From the NCBI GenBank assembly GCA_023381535.1, contig JAMCSN010000294.1, positions 1-43,510 of the forward strand: a stretch of 43,510 nt of DNA, in the 5' to 3' direction. The stretch comes from Bacteroidota bacterium. GTDB lineage: Bacteria; Bacteroidota; Ignavibacteria; Ignavibacteriales; Melioribacteraceae. The position numbers were made by a program, and so were the translations under genes. This document shows, in pieces, positions 33,994-42,372 of the stretch (positions are counted from its first letter, which is position 1; every line of letters begins with the position of its first letter). The notes under the pieces were generated by a model. That model did not search any database. It was not told the DNA's origin and saw nothing but the letters and a program-made list of their open reading frames with translations.

Positions 33994-35241
33994 ATGAAAA
34001 AACATATTGGTGGAATATTTCTTTTCTTAACATTCTTTTCTTCCGTTTTTTTTGCACAGAACAATCTAATTGAGAAGCTTTTAAACGAGAACAAAGATTT
34101 GTTAGGCGAAGTCATCTCCAAAGCAGATTCCTTCGAAGTACAAATAATTTATACTCAGATTAACCGCGACAAGAATAATTTCCCTTCATTCACAACATAT
34201 AGCTACCGTGTAAATCCGAAGAATTATTTTTATCCTGCAAGTATGGTAAAACTTCCGCTTGCTGCTCTCTCGCTCGAAAAGTTGAATGATTTAGGCATCA
34301 AAGGGTTGGACAAAAACAGCCGCATGGAAATTGACAGCAGCTACATCAAACAGACCGCTCTTTCCGTTGATACGTCTTCTCCAAACGGTTATCCTTCGAT
34401 TGCACTATTAATCAAGAGAGTTTTCCTTGTGAGCGATAACGATGCATACAATGCTCTTTATGAATTCCTCGGACAAAAGACTATAAACCACACATTGCAC
34501 GCAAAAGGTTACAAGGATGTCAAGATAATTCATAGATTTATCGGCGGTTTAAGTCTCGACGATAATCGAAAAACTAACGGCCTTAAATTTTTCGATGGGG
34601 ACAAAGTAATTTACGATCAAACGCCGCAAGTAAATGACGAAGAATACAAGTTTGATCTGAACAAACTTTTTAAGGGAATCGGCTATCTTGACGTAAACGA
34701 CAAATTGATTAACAAACCGTTCGACTTTACAAACAAGAATTATGCATCCTTACAAGTATTGACTAACATTTTGAAGGCGGTAATTTTCCCGGAGGCTGTT
34801 CCAAAGAAGATGCGATTCAATTTAACCAAAGACGACTACAAATTTCTGTATAAATACATGTCGATGTTCCCCCGCGAAAGTGAGTTCCCGGGTTACGATA
34901 CAAGTTATCACGACGACTACGTAAAATTTTTATTGTTCGGCGGCTCTCTCAAAAATACTAACGGAAAAATTAGAAGCTTTAATAAGGTTGGACTTGCTTA
35001 CGGGACATTAACCGACGTGGCTTACATTGTTGATTTCGAAAACAAAGTTGAGTTCATGTTATCGGCAACCATTCTTGTAAACAAAGATGGCATCTTCAAC
35101 GACAACAAATACGATTACCAGCAAATTGGTCTTCCATTTTTAGCAAACTTGGGAAAAGTGATTTACAATTATGAACTCAAGCGACCTAAAAAGTATTTAC
35201 CCGATCTTTCAAAATTTGCTTTCCGTTACAAACCCAACTAG
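33994..35241 (+). CDS. Secreted class A beta-lactamase-like serine hydrolase
   Basis: The protein has 415 residues and a signal peptide (MKKHIGGIFLFLTFFSSVFFAQ). The serine-penicillin-recognising fold is shown by the SxxK tetrad in PASMVKLPLAALSLEKL, an SDN-type motif in VSDNDAYNALYEF, and a possible KTG-equivalent in NKVGLAYGTLTDVAYI. It is longer than classical class A beta-lactamases (about 290 residues) and has a long insert between the SDN and KTG-like motifs. Such proteins are grouped with beta-lactamase2 (PF13354) and can be beta-lactamases, D,D-peptidases or esterases. Its start is only four bases after murQ, so a role in wall metabolism or in protecting or monitoring it is likely. 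Resistance activity cannot be concluded. Confidence 0.83.
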   Translation: MKKHIGGIFLFLTFFSSVFFAQNNLIEKLLNENKDLLGEVISKADSFEVQIIYTQINRDKNNFPSFTTYSYRVNPKNYFYPASMVKLPLAALSLEKLNDLGIKGLDKNSRMEIDSSYIKQTALSVDTSSPNGYPSIALLIKRVFLVSDNDAYNALYEFLGQKTINHTLHAKGYKDVKIIHRFIGGLSLDDNRKTNGLKFFDGDKVIYDQTPQVNDEEYKFDLNKLFKGIGYLDVNDKLINKPFDFTNKNYASLQVLTNILKAVIFPEAVPKKMRFNLTKDDYKFLYKYMSMFPRESEFPGYDTSYHDDYVKFLLFGGSLKNTNGKIRSFNKVGLAYGTLTDVAYIVDFENKVEFMLSATILVNKDGIFNDNKYDYQQIGLPFLANLGKVIYNYELKRPKKYLPDLSKFAFRYKPN

Positions 35242-35273
35242 AATTATAAAACGAAAAAAATAATTGGTGCAGC

Positions 35274-35819
35274 ATGAGCAAATTTATAACCGAAAAAAAT
35301 ATTTATCTACGTCCATTCATTGATGAAGATGTGGATTTGTTATTTGAAGGATTGAACGATGAAACGGTGCGCGAGACTTTATTTACTTTTCGCCCAAAGA
35401 CAAAACATGAACTACTGGAAGAGTATCGCAAAGATTCATCAAACCAAAACACTGTTCTCTTTACCATTTGCGAACTTAGTTCCGGAAAAGCTGTCGGCAT
35501 TACGGCTTTCTACCGTGTAGATTACGTTAGCAGAGCTGCCGTTTTTTTTATAGCTATTTACGATACTTCAAAGTGGAATAGCGGTTACGGAACTCAAGCC
35601 ACGCGATTGATGATTAAATACGCATTCGACGTTCTTAATCTGAACCGGATTCAACTTCATGTGGCGCTTGAAAACACAAAGGCAGTCGAGATATATAAAA
35701 AGTGCGGCTTTGTAGTTGAAGGAACTTTACGTCAAGCGATGTATCATCATAACCGTTACGTGGATTTTTATGTAATGGGAATTCTTAGAAATGAATATTA
35801 CTCAAATAAGAATTCATAA
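35274..35819 (+). CDS. GNAT family N-acetyltransferase, RimJ/RimL type
   Basis: The protein has 181 residues. The N-terminus YLRPFIDEDVDLLFEGLND, the strand FFIAIYDTSKWNSGYGTQAT (acetyl-CoA loop) and LNRIQLHVALENTKAVEIYKKCGFVVEGTLR are typical of the RimJ/RimL/SpeG-like branch (Acetyltransf_3). It is cytoplasmic. It lies 32 bases after the serine hydrolase gene as the last gene of the murQ operon and converges on the next minus-strand gene. The acceptor (protein N-terminus, polyamine or amino sugar) cannot be read from sequence. Confidence 0.87.
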   Translation: MSKFITEKNIYLRPFIDEDVDLLFEGLNDETVRETLFTFRPKTKHELLEEYRKDSSNQNTVLFTICELSSGKAVGITAFYRVDYVSRAAVFFIAIYDTSKWNSGYGTQATRLMIKYAFDVLNLNRIQLHVALENTKAVEIYKKCGFVVEGTLRQAMYHHNRYVDFYVMGILRNEYYSNKNS

Positions 35820-35841
35820 CATGAACGTGGTGGTAAAATTC

Positions 35842-36234
35842 TCAAGAACTCAAAGGAAGCAAATTTTTGATTTTGTCAAACTCCTTTTGAGGCATCTGAA
35901 TCAGCAATGGTTTCTTTTTAACATTTATCCAGTGTAAGACTTTAATCAAATTTTCTTCCGACATTGACGTACAGCCTGAAGTCGGTTTTCCGAATCCTTC
36001 CCAAATGTGAATGAATATACACGACCCGCAGCATGCTTTCGGCGGGTTCGAATCATGTTCAACAAAAATCCCATACTTATAAAGATCATCTTTTCTCTTC
36101 ATCATCTCCGAGCTATTCCATGTCTTTCTGATTTCCTTGTCACTAACGAGAATATTATTGAATCTCAGAAATGTATTCTGTGTCATGATGGTTCTATAGG
36201 AAAGGTGATTCTTGCAAATGCCAAAGCAGCGCAC
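35842..36234 (-). CDS. C-terminal fragment of a YkuD-type L,D-transpeptidase (probable remnant)
   Basis: The reading frame holds the catalytic end of an L,D-transpeptidase: TWNSSEMMKRKDDLYKYGIF, then FIHIWEGFGKPTSGCTSMSEENL with the active-site His and Cys, and PLLIQMP. Full-length relatives have about 230-250 residues with a signal peptide and a GDGxTPxG region; here there is no such N-terminus. The frame upstream of the GTG at 36234 is open only to a stop at 36307-36309 and reads through the tail of the neighbouring gene. Starts at GTG 36234 or at the internal ATG (MTQNTF) are both weak. I regard it as a 5'-truncated remnant, since it would not be exported. The GTG shares one base with the upstream stop codon. 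Confidence 0.6.
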   Translation of the reverse strand: MRCFGICKNHLSYRTIMTQNTFLRFNNILVSDKEIRKTWNSSEMMKRKDDLYKYGIFVEHDSNPPKACCGSCIFIHIWEGFGKPTSGCTSMSEENLIKVLHWINVKKKPLLIQMPQKEFDKIKNLLPLSS

Positions 36235-37310
36235 TACGGCGCAATTTTTCTTAACTGTCTTGAACGACGCAGCAACTCGTTTGCTTCTTTGCTTTTGCCA
36301 TTGAAATTATAGACTTCCGCTTTCAGCTTAGGAATTCTATAATCGGTCGAATCGAGTTTTGCGGCAATGGAAAATTCCTGCTCGCTAAGCCCGGTATTTT
36401 TCTCCATGCCGAAAGCATACCCTAATAGTGCATGAGAAAAGGAGTCGTTTTTATTTTTTGAAATAAATGAGTTTAATTTTTCTATTGCTTCGTTGTATTT
36501 CTTTTGTACTATCAAATACTCGTACCTTAAAAGAATAACTTGATTAGAGTCCCCCGGACACTTTTTCAGCTTTCTAAAATTGTTTTCCAGTTCAGTATAA
36601 TTTTTTTCTTCGAGTGATAGACGAGCCAGCAGCAGAAGCGGCTGTGTAAATGTCGAATCAAGTTTAATGGCTTGCACTGCATACTTTTGGGCAGCGTCAA
36701 TCTTACCCCTTTTAAATTCGAGTTCGGCAAAATTACTGTAGCGCAACGCTTCGGGCGACTCCGATGTTATTTGCCTGATTTCCGGTTTCTTTTCCTCGGG
36801 CTCAAATGCAGCGGAGATCGTTCTGAACAGCCGGTCTGTTCCGACAAGCGGTGCACCGCGCAATACAAATAAAATCTTCTTATACCGGTCGATAAGAAAA
36901 GTTGTTGGAAGAGCTTCAACATCATACAGACGGAAGACTTGAAGATTATTATCAATTAGATTATAGAAAGATAGTTTGTTCACGGAAACAAAATCCCGGA
37001 TCTCTTGCAACTTTGAGTCTGTAATGTTTTGTTCTTCCGAGCAAACGCCAATTACGCTAAGTCCTTTATCACTGTACTTCCGAAAATCACTCTCAAATTT
37101 AGATAAGAACTTACCCGAATCTTTTTCCCACGTTGACCAGAAAACAAGAACGGTTAATTTCTTCCCTAACATTTGATCTAAAGAAACAACTTTTCCGTGA
37201 ATATCTTTTAAGGAGAAATCGTGAGCATTCCCAGCGCTTTCCTGTCCGGTCAATTGCATACGGGAGAGGAATAAAACAGAAATAAAAATGATAAACTTTG
37301 TTGGGTTCAT
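36234..37310 (-). CDS. TlpA/ResA-like thioredoxin-fold protein lacking CxxC, with C-terminal TPR region
   Basis: The ATG at 37310 gives 358 residues; a GTG at 37319 adds three. A signal peptide (FIIFISVLFLSRMQLTGQ) precedes an AhpC/TlpA-type domain: FSLKDIHGKVVSLDQM, then VLVFWSTWEKDSGKFL where other members have WCxxC, then GLSVIGVCSEE and the cis-proline in VEALPTTFLID. Both redox cysteines are replaced (Trp-Glu-Lys-Asp-Ser), so it cannot be a thiol-disulfide oxidoreductase. Residues ~190-355 form four or five TPR-like helical repeats (KYAVQAIKLDSTFTQPLLLL, YNEAIEKLNSF). It is ten bases downstream of a multiheme cytochrome gene, suggesting a scaffold or chaperone role for cytochrome assembly instead of cysteine reduction (inference). 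Confidence 0.85.
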   Translation of the reverse strand: MNPTKFIIFISVLFLSRMQLTGQESAGNAHDFSLKDIHGKVVSLDQMLGKKLTVLVFWSTWEKDSGKFLSKFESDFRKYSDKGLSVIGVCSEEQNITDSKLQEIRDFVSVNKLSFYNLIDNNLQVFRLYDVEALPTTFLIDRYKKILFVLRGAPLVGTDRLFRTISAAFEPEEKKPEIRQITSESPEALRYSNFAELEFKRGKIDAAQKYAVQAIKLDSTFTQPLLLLARLSLEEKNYTELENNFRKLKKCPGDSNQVILLRYEYLIVQKKYNEAIEKLNSFISKNKNDSFSHALLGYAFGMEKNTGLSEQEFSIAAKLDSTDYRIPKLKAEVYNFNGKSKEANELLRRSRQLRKIAP

Positions 37311-37320
37311 TGCCGTCACT

Positions 37321-38631
37321 TCAATCTAAATGCGGAAGAGTTCTCTTATATTCTTTTGGTGCGTGACACCCCGGCGTACATTTACCGCCGTCTTTGTTTT
37401 TTTCAAAATTCACCGGAAGCTGCCATTTGCCAAAAGGAACGGCTTCCCTTATATGTTTTTCTCTCTTACTTGCGTGTGTTTCGTGACATGCTCTGCATGT
37501 TCTTCCCTTTACACGTTTATTAACATGAAGGAAATGTAAATTTTTATCACCATCACGGAAATTTGTAAGAGTGGCAGTTATCGAATCCTGAGCGAGTGTT
37601 GGCTGATGACAACCAAAGCACAATTCATACTTTTGTTTTGCATAGGAAGTATAAAACTCATTTGGATAGGACTTATTCAACAATCTAAAATCGGTTTTAC
37701 CTCCATGAACGCCATGACATCCCGAACAATCTTTTTCTTGAATAGGTCCGTGCCAGTCTTTATTGTTCTGAAGCAAAAGACTAAAATTTGTTAACGAAGC
37801 ATTTCTTGTTGTTAACTGATCATTATGGCATGAAACGCATAAATCCAGCGGTTCTTTTTTAAGCAGTTTGGGAACATCTGAAAAATGCGGCGAATGACAG
37901 TTTGCACATTTTTTCCCTTCGTCAACTGCGCTATGCTTTGAAGCAGCATCTGCAACTGTTTGCTTTATTTGCGCATGGCATTTGTAGCAGAGCTCTTTCG
38001 TTTCCTTTAGAGTCATTGATTCAAAATCACTTGAATGGACATCATGACAGTTTGTGCATTTTTCGCTGGCTGGTTTGTGAATGAATTTGGAATTCGCAAA
38101 ACCCGATTCAAAATCCGTATGACACGTATAACACAAGCTGTTGCCGGCTTTCACAAGAAGTTTTTCATTATCGCTTGAGTGTGGCTCGTGGCATACTGTG
38201 CAGTCGCCGTCCATCACAGGCGGATGAACATTTTTTCTATCGAACATTTCTTTTTTGTGGCATGACATGCACATTTCCGACAACTGAGATTTTTTTAGCA
38301 TGAATTGTTGGTTTGAGCCATGCGGACTATGACACGCCGTACAACTTCCGGTTTTTAACGGTCCGTGTACAACTTTTTTCATTTGGAGCGGTTCATGACA
38401 ATTCATACATAAATCGGATGGCTTCTTAATCTCTTCAAATTTGTGTTTCTGATCTTTGATAGGTACGTGACAGGCATTGCATTCTTTAACCGCAAATGGG
38501 CCGTGCAGATATTTTACGTCCGCCATCGATGCATGACATTTGGCGCTCATGCAAGAAGTCTGTTCTTTGTCTTGAGCAAAATATCCGTGATTAAACACCA
38601 CTAATAGTAAAACTAGAAAACGGTATTTCAT
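37321..38631 (-). CDS. Periplasmic multiheme c-type cytochrome (about 15 heme sites)
   Basis: The protein has 436 residues, a signal peptide (MKYRFLVLLLVVFNHGYFAQ) and GAGGG before its ATG. I count 13 canonical CxxCH motifs (CNACH, CMNCH, CTACH, CMSCH, CTVCH, CYTCH, CTNCH, CYKCH, CANCH, CVSCH, CSGCH, CFGCH, CRACH). There is also one CX4CH near the N-terminus (CMSAKCH) and one CX3CH near the C-terminus (CTPGCH). Many are followed by xPH or xxHxS, the doubled-CxxCH pattern in which a distal His ligates a neighbouring heme. It has no visible catalytic domain, so it is probably an electron conduit of the NrfB/DmsE-like type. It follows radical SAM, CcsA and ResB genes on the same strand, which would supply its maturation. 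Confidence 0.93.
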   Translation of the reverse strand: MKYRFLVLLLVVFNHGYFAQDKEQTSCMSAKCHASMADVKYLHGPFAVKECNACHVPIKDQKHKFEEIKKPSDLCMNCHEPLQMKKVVHGPLKTGSCTACHSPHGSNQQFMLKKSQLSEMCMSCHKKEMFDRKNVHPPVMDGDCTVCHEPHSSDNEKLLVKAGNSLCYTCHTDFESGFANSKFIHKPASEKCTNCHDVHSSDFESMTLKETKELCYKCHAQIKQTVADAASKHSAVDEGKKCANCHSPHFSDVPKLLKKEPLDLCVSCHNDQLTTRNASLTNFSLLLQNNKDWHGPIQEKDCSGCHGVHGGKTDFRLLNKSYPNEFYTSYAKQKYELCFGCHQPTLAQDSITATLTNFRDGDKNLHFLHVNKRVKGRTCRACHETHASKREKHIREAVPFGKWQLPVNFEKNKDGGKCTPGCHAPKEYKRTLPHLD

Positions 38632-38674
38632 ACTTCCCTCATAATTGCAAATTGTTTCACTGATTTATTTTTGT

Positions 38675-40150
38675 TCATATTGCTGCGTTTGCCATTTCAA
38701 TTTCTACGCTGGGATGCATATGATGCTCTAAAGCATTATTGCTTTTCATGTATTTTCTCAAAAAGGAATTCTGCATCATCAGCCGTGTCGATCTCAGCAG
38801 GTATTCCCGTCTGAAAACATTAGGGTCATTTGTAAACTGCGGCATTTTCCATCTGTAAAATTCCTTATAACAGGAAATTATAGCTTCATTCAGTTCTTCC
38901 AAAGTCATAGTCTTCGATTCAATAATTGGATTGATAAGATTATACTTTGAATAATCGGTTACCCGAATAAATGATTTAAGACTATCATACAGTTCGGAAT
39001 AGGGCCACGGCGTTATAGCCAGGAAATGCCCGAAATCCGGATTGTAATGTTTTGCCAGTTCAAGAGTAGTGGCAATTGATTCCGGTGTTTCATCGGGCAT
39101 TCCAAGTACAAAAGAGCATTCCGAAATCATTCCGTTGGCAGCAATCAATCGCAATGCCTCTTTGGACTCTTCGCATTTGATATCCTTCTTGAAAATATCT
39201 AACGACGTTTGATTTGTTGCTTCAACACCGACATAAATGTGAAGAATTTTCGCTTGTCTATATTTCCAAAGAATATCCTGGTCTCTCAAAATGTCTTCCA
39301 CTCTTGTCTCAAGCAGCAAAGAAACATCAAGGTTCCGGCTGATTAACCTATCTAAAATCTCTTCCCAGCGTTCCCTGTTTTTGGTTGGGTATTCGTCGGA
39401 AATCATTACAACATTCACGGAGTATTTTCTATTCAAAAGTTCCAGCTGTTCAATAAATTTTGAGGGTGAGAGTTCCCTGTAACTTCGCTGCCAAAATTTC
39501 TGCTGAGAGCAAAAACTGCATTGGTGAGAACACCCGCGCGAAGAATTAATTGTGCCCATTCTTGAATTTGGAATAACATAAAATTTATATAAACTCCAAT
39601 CCAATAAGTCCCAGGCGGGTTCAAGCCTATCCAAATCCTTCACAAAGCTTCGCATAGGAGTTGCTGCTATCGAATCCCCATCACGATAAACTATACCTGA
39701 AACTGTCTCAAGATTCTGTCCGGTTGTTAGAGCATTCAAAAGCACAGGGAAAGTTACTTCTCCTTCGCCCCGGATAATAAAGTCTATAACCGAAGAATTA
39801 TCTTTTAACAATTCATCATACTGAAAAGTTGGATGAACATTTCCCATCACAGTTAAACTTTCCGGGTGTACTTCCTTAGAGATTTCTAACATTTTAGTTG
39901 CAGCCACAATGCTTGCTGTTATTGAAGAGACACCAAGTACATCAAATTTTTTTCTTTGCAAGTTTTGCCTGACTTCATCAAGTGTATGCTGTAGAGACAT
40001 ACTATCATAGATTTCTACATTATAACCGTGTTTCCGCAGTTCGCCCGCAATATAGACTAAACCTAACGGAGGCCAAACACCGGCTGATTCTAAAACCCCT
40101 GCATGATACGGCGGTGTTGCTAAAAGAATATTTTTTATTTCTGTTTTCAT
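38675..40150 (-). CDS. B12-binding-domain radical SAM protein (BchE-like class)
   Basis: The protein has 491 residues. An N-terminal cobalamin-binding Rossmann-like domain (NILLATPPYHAGVLES, PLGLVYIAGELRKHGYNVEIYD, DVLGVSSITAS, FIIRGEGEVTFPVLL) precedes a radical SAM TIM barrel with the 4Fe-4S motif CX3CX2C in SSRGCSHQCSFCSQQKF. The barrel's later strands YVGVEATNQTSLDIFKK and ECSFVLGMPDETPESI are typical of the BchE/HpnR-type class. The DxHxxG B12-ligand motif is not evident, so cobalamin, if bound, would be base-off without His ligation or loosely bound. It starts seven bases after ccsA and ends 43 bases before the multiheme cytochrome gene. The substrate is unknown; location suggests tetrapyrrole or cytochrome-linked chemistry. 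Confidence 0.88.
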   Translation of the reverse strand: MKTEIKNILLATPPYHAGVLESAGVWPPLGLVYIAGELRKHGYNVEIYDSMSLQHTLDEVRQNLQRKKFDVLGVSSITASIVAATKMLEISKEVHPESLTVMGNVHPTFQYDELLKDNSSVIDFIIRGEGEVTFPVLLNALTTGQNLETVSGIVYRDGDSIAATPMRSFVKDLDRLEPAWDLLDWSLYKFYVIPNSRMGTINSSRGCSHQCSFCSQQKFWQRSYRELSPSKFIEQLELLNRKYSVNVVMISDEYPTKNRERWEEILDRLISRNLDVSLLLETRVEDILRDQDILWKYRQAKILHIYVGVEATNQTSLDIFKKDIKCEESKEALRLIAANGMISECSFVLGMPDETPESIATTLELAKHYNPDFGHFLAITPWPYSELYDSLKSFIRVTDYSKYNLINPIIESKTMTLEELNEAIISCYKEFYRWKMPQFTNDPNVFRREYLLRSTRLMMQNSFLRKYMKSNNALEHHMHPSVEIEMANAAI

Positions 40151-40157
40151 TTTCTTC

Positions 40158-40997
40158 TTATGGTGTAAAGTATTGGCTATGAAGTGTTTTTGCTACAAAT
40201 GGTAAAATGAATATTGTGAATAAAGAGAGGAGGAAACAAACCGTAAGTGCTATTGCGGATTTTTTTCCTTTCCAGTTCCAGAATAATCTTAGATGCGCAT
40301 ATATGCCGTACATCAACCATGTAATAAGCGACCAGGTCTCTATGGGATCCCATGCCCAGTATCTTCCCCAGCTTTCTTGCGCCCATATTGAGCCGGCAGC
40401 AATATTTATAGTCCAAAACACAAAACCAAATCCCGCAAATTTATAACTGTACTCGTCTATAATTTCTGCATGTGGAAATTTTGCGAGCCAACTATTCGAC
40501 TTACTTTTTATCTTAAGCAGAAAAATTTGAGCGGCAGCAAAAGAAATAATTATCGCTCCACCGGCAAGCTTGGCAAAAGTTACATGCATAATCAGCCACA
40601 CACTTCTTAACGACGGAGGAAGATTCTGCATCGCAGCATTTCTCATAACTCCAACTGCAATCATCAGGAAAGCTACCGGAAGAATTATAACTCCGAGGTG
40701 TTGAACCTTTTTCCATTTCACACTAAACAACAAGAACATGACAAGTAAAACCCATGCATCGGAGCTTAGTACTTCATACCGGGTCATATACGGTCCGTGC
40801 CCCTGTTCAATCCAGCGTACAAGAAGCGCCGCCGAATGCGGTACCAAACCGATTATTGTTAATAAAAAGGCATGCCGGATAACCTTGCCGTTCTTAAAAA
40901 ATAAACTGTAGGTAAATATCACACTTGCAGCAATATATAATGCTACTGCAATCCAGTGAAGTATAACCTCATATTTCAACCAATTCAGACTTGACAT
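40158..40997 (-). CDS. ccsA: Cytochrome c biogenesis protein CcsA (heme-handling subunit of system II)
   Basis: The protein has 279 residues and about eight transmembrane helices. The tryptophan-rich WWD heme-binding signature is seen as WAQESWGRYWAWDPIETWSLITWL. Conserved membrane histidines occur in an early loop (LLTIIGLVPHSAALL), a central helix (VWLIMHVTFAKLAGGA) and near the end (GIYAHLRLFWNWKGKK). With ResB it forms the CcsBA machine that exports heme and attaches it to apocytochrome CxxCH motifs. The start overlaps the end of resB by 29 bases. Its presence in this run explains how the two flanking multiheme proteins are matured. Confidence 0.95.
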   Translation of the reverse strand: MSSLNWLKYEVILHWIAVALYIAASVIFTYSLFFKNGKVIRHAFLLTIIGLVPHSAALLVRWIEQGHGPYMTRYEVLSSDAWVLLVMFLLFSVKWKKVQHLGVIILPVAFLMIAVGVMRNAAMQNLPPSLRSVWLIMHVTFAKLAGGAIIISFAAAQIFLLKIKSKSNSWLAKFPHAEIIDEYSYKFAGFGFVFWTINIAAGSIWAQESWGRYWAWDPIETWSLITWLMYGIYAHLRLFWNWKGKKSAIALTVCFLLSLFTIFILPFVAKTLHSQYFTP

Positions 40998-42372
40998 TTG
41001 TAAAATTCTCTTTTAAATAAATTGACTCGATGTAATTTCTAAATTCTTCTTCAAATCGCCGGGGTTCTCTTACTGCCCTTCCGCCAAAGCTGAGCCGTAT
41101 AGCATTTTCATTTTTCTCGACTACAAAATAAATTTCGCGCATCGGAAAAATGTAAACCGAAATTAGCCCTAAGATAACCAATCCGAATCCCAAAAAAATA
41201 AAAATGACAGATTGATTTTCTGTCAAGATCAAACCGCTCCAATGGCGGATATCAACAAAAGTTAATTCTTGATCTCCAAGCCGGACTGATTCGCCGGGTT
41301 TCATTGTTCCGTCAAATTGTATCATCCCTTTCTCATCAACAATTAAATGCAAAGAAGGTTGATTGAGCGAGAATGAACTGCCGTTTATATCGGGTCTAAA
41401 TTCCATCTTAAAAACATAATCTGTTGTTGGAAAATCGGAAATTGCCGTAAAAGGTTTTCCTAATTTATCGGGGTGTTCCAGAGAGAAATAAGTGGGAATA
41501 TCTTTCCCGTTTTTATTCAGCAATAAACAAATTGTGTAGCCAAACGAAGTCGATTGATAAATATTAACGCCGCCAAATTTATAAGGATTATTTATGGAAA
41601 GTGAGCCGTGAATACGAGTGTCGGCAGTGGTGCTTACCAATATAGAACTTTCAACAAACTTTAAATTCCCATCCGGATAATAATCCGGTGTGAGTTTTTC
41701 TAATGTTACGTTAAAATTAGGAACAAAGGGAGAAGCGAAAACGCCGTTTTCTGTTGAGAGAAATTCTTCACTGCTGCCGAAAAAAGTATCTCTTTCCAAA
41801 ATTTGAATAAAGCCGCGCTTTTCAAAAAGAAAGGTGTATAATGCAGCCGCAATTATTATTAACATTCCAAGATGTAAAATGAAGCCGCCCCACCGCGAGA
41901 ACCCGTATTTTCTAAAGAGATACTTTCCTTGAGATAGATTTTTGAGAGAGTATCCCTTTCCAGCAAATGTATCTATTACATTCTTAACCGGGTCGCCATC
42001 TTGAGAAATAAAGGAAAAATAATTCTTAAAAGATTTTTCCGAAAATTTCAAATTTTGTCTTGCAAGTTTTTTTCTAGTCCTGGTAAATAAATTCCAAACA
42101 GAGAACGACATCACAAAGAACAGAAGAAATACAATCGCTACAAAAATTTCGGAGCTGAACATTCTATCGAAATGAAGCAGTGATATTACCGGAGCTAACA
42201 ACGGATGGCTTTCTTTCCAACCGTTAATAAACGACGGGCTTGAATCTGAAACCTGGGGGATATTAACACCCGCAAGACAAAGCATTGCTGCGAAGACAAT
42301 AAGAGTCAGTCCCGTAGAACGCGAAAGTAAAATTTTCTTCATTTTATTTTTCATTTTTAATCTCACAATCAT
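40969..42372 (-). CDS. resB: Cytochrome c biogenesis protein ResB/Ccs1
   Basis: I place the start at ATG 42372, whose ATGA overlaps the stop of the upstream gene, giving 467 residues; ATG at 42354 or 42342 is also possible, and the longest frame from 42408 is unlikely. The ResB pattern is present: early helices (GLTLIVFAAMLCLAGVNI, EIFVAIVFLLFFVMSFSVWN), a third with conserved His (WGGFILHLGMLIIIAAALY), a large periplasmic beta-rich domain (~190-400) and a last helix (VIFIFLGFGLVILGLISVYI) before a cytoplasmic tail. It partners CcsA in heme delivery to apocytochromes. Other class members may also carry a heme-binding His pair; I see the one in the third helix. Confidence 0.92.
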   Translation of the reverse strand: MIVRLKMKNKMKKILLSRSTGLTLIVFAAMLCLAGVNIPQVSDSSPSFINGWKESHPLLAPVISLLHFDRMFSSEIFVAIVFLLFFVMSFSVWNLFTRTRKKLARQNLKFSEKSFKNYFSFISQDGDPVKNVIDTFAGKGYSLKNLSQGKYLFRKYGFSRWGGFILHLGMLIIIAAALYTFLFEKRGFIQILERDTFFGSSEEFLSTENGVFASPFVPNFNVTLEKLTPDYYPDGNLKFVESSILVSTTADTRIHGSLSINNPYKFGGVNIYQSTSFGYTICLLLNKNGKDIPTYFSLEHPDKLGKPFTAISDFPTTDYVFKMEFRPDINGSSFSLNQPSLHLIVDEKGMIQFDGTMKPGESVRLGDQELTFVDIRHWSGLILTENQSVIFIFLGFGLVILGLISVYIFPMREIYFVVEKNENAIRLSFGGRAVREPRRFEEEFRNYIESIYLKENFTNVKSELVEI

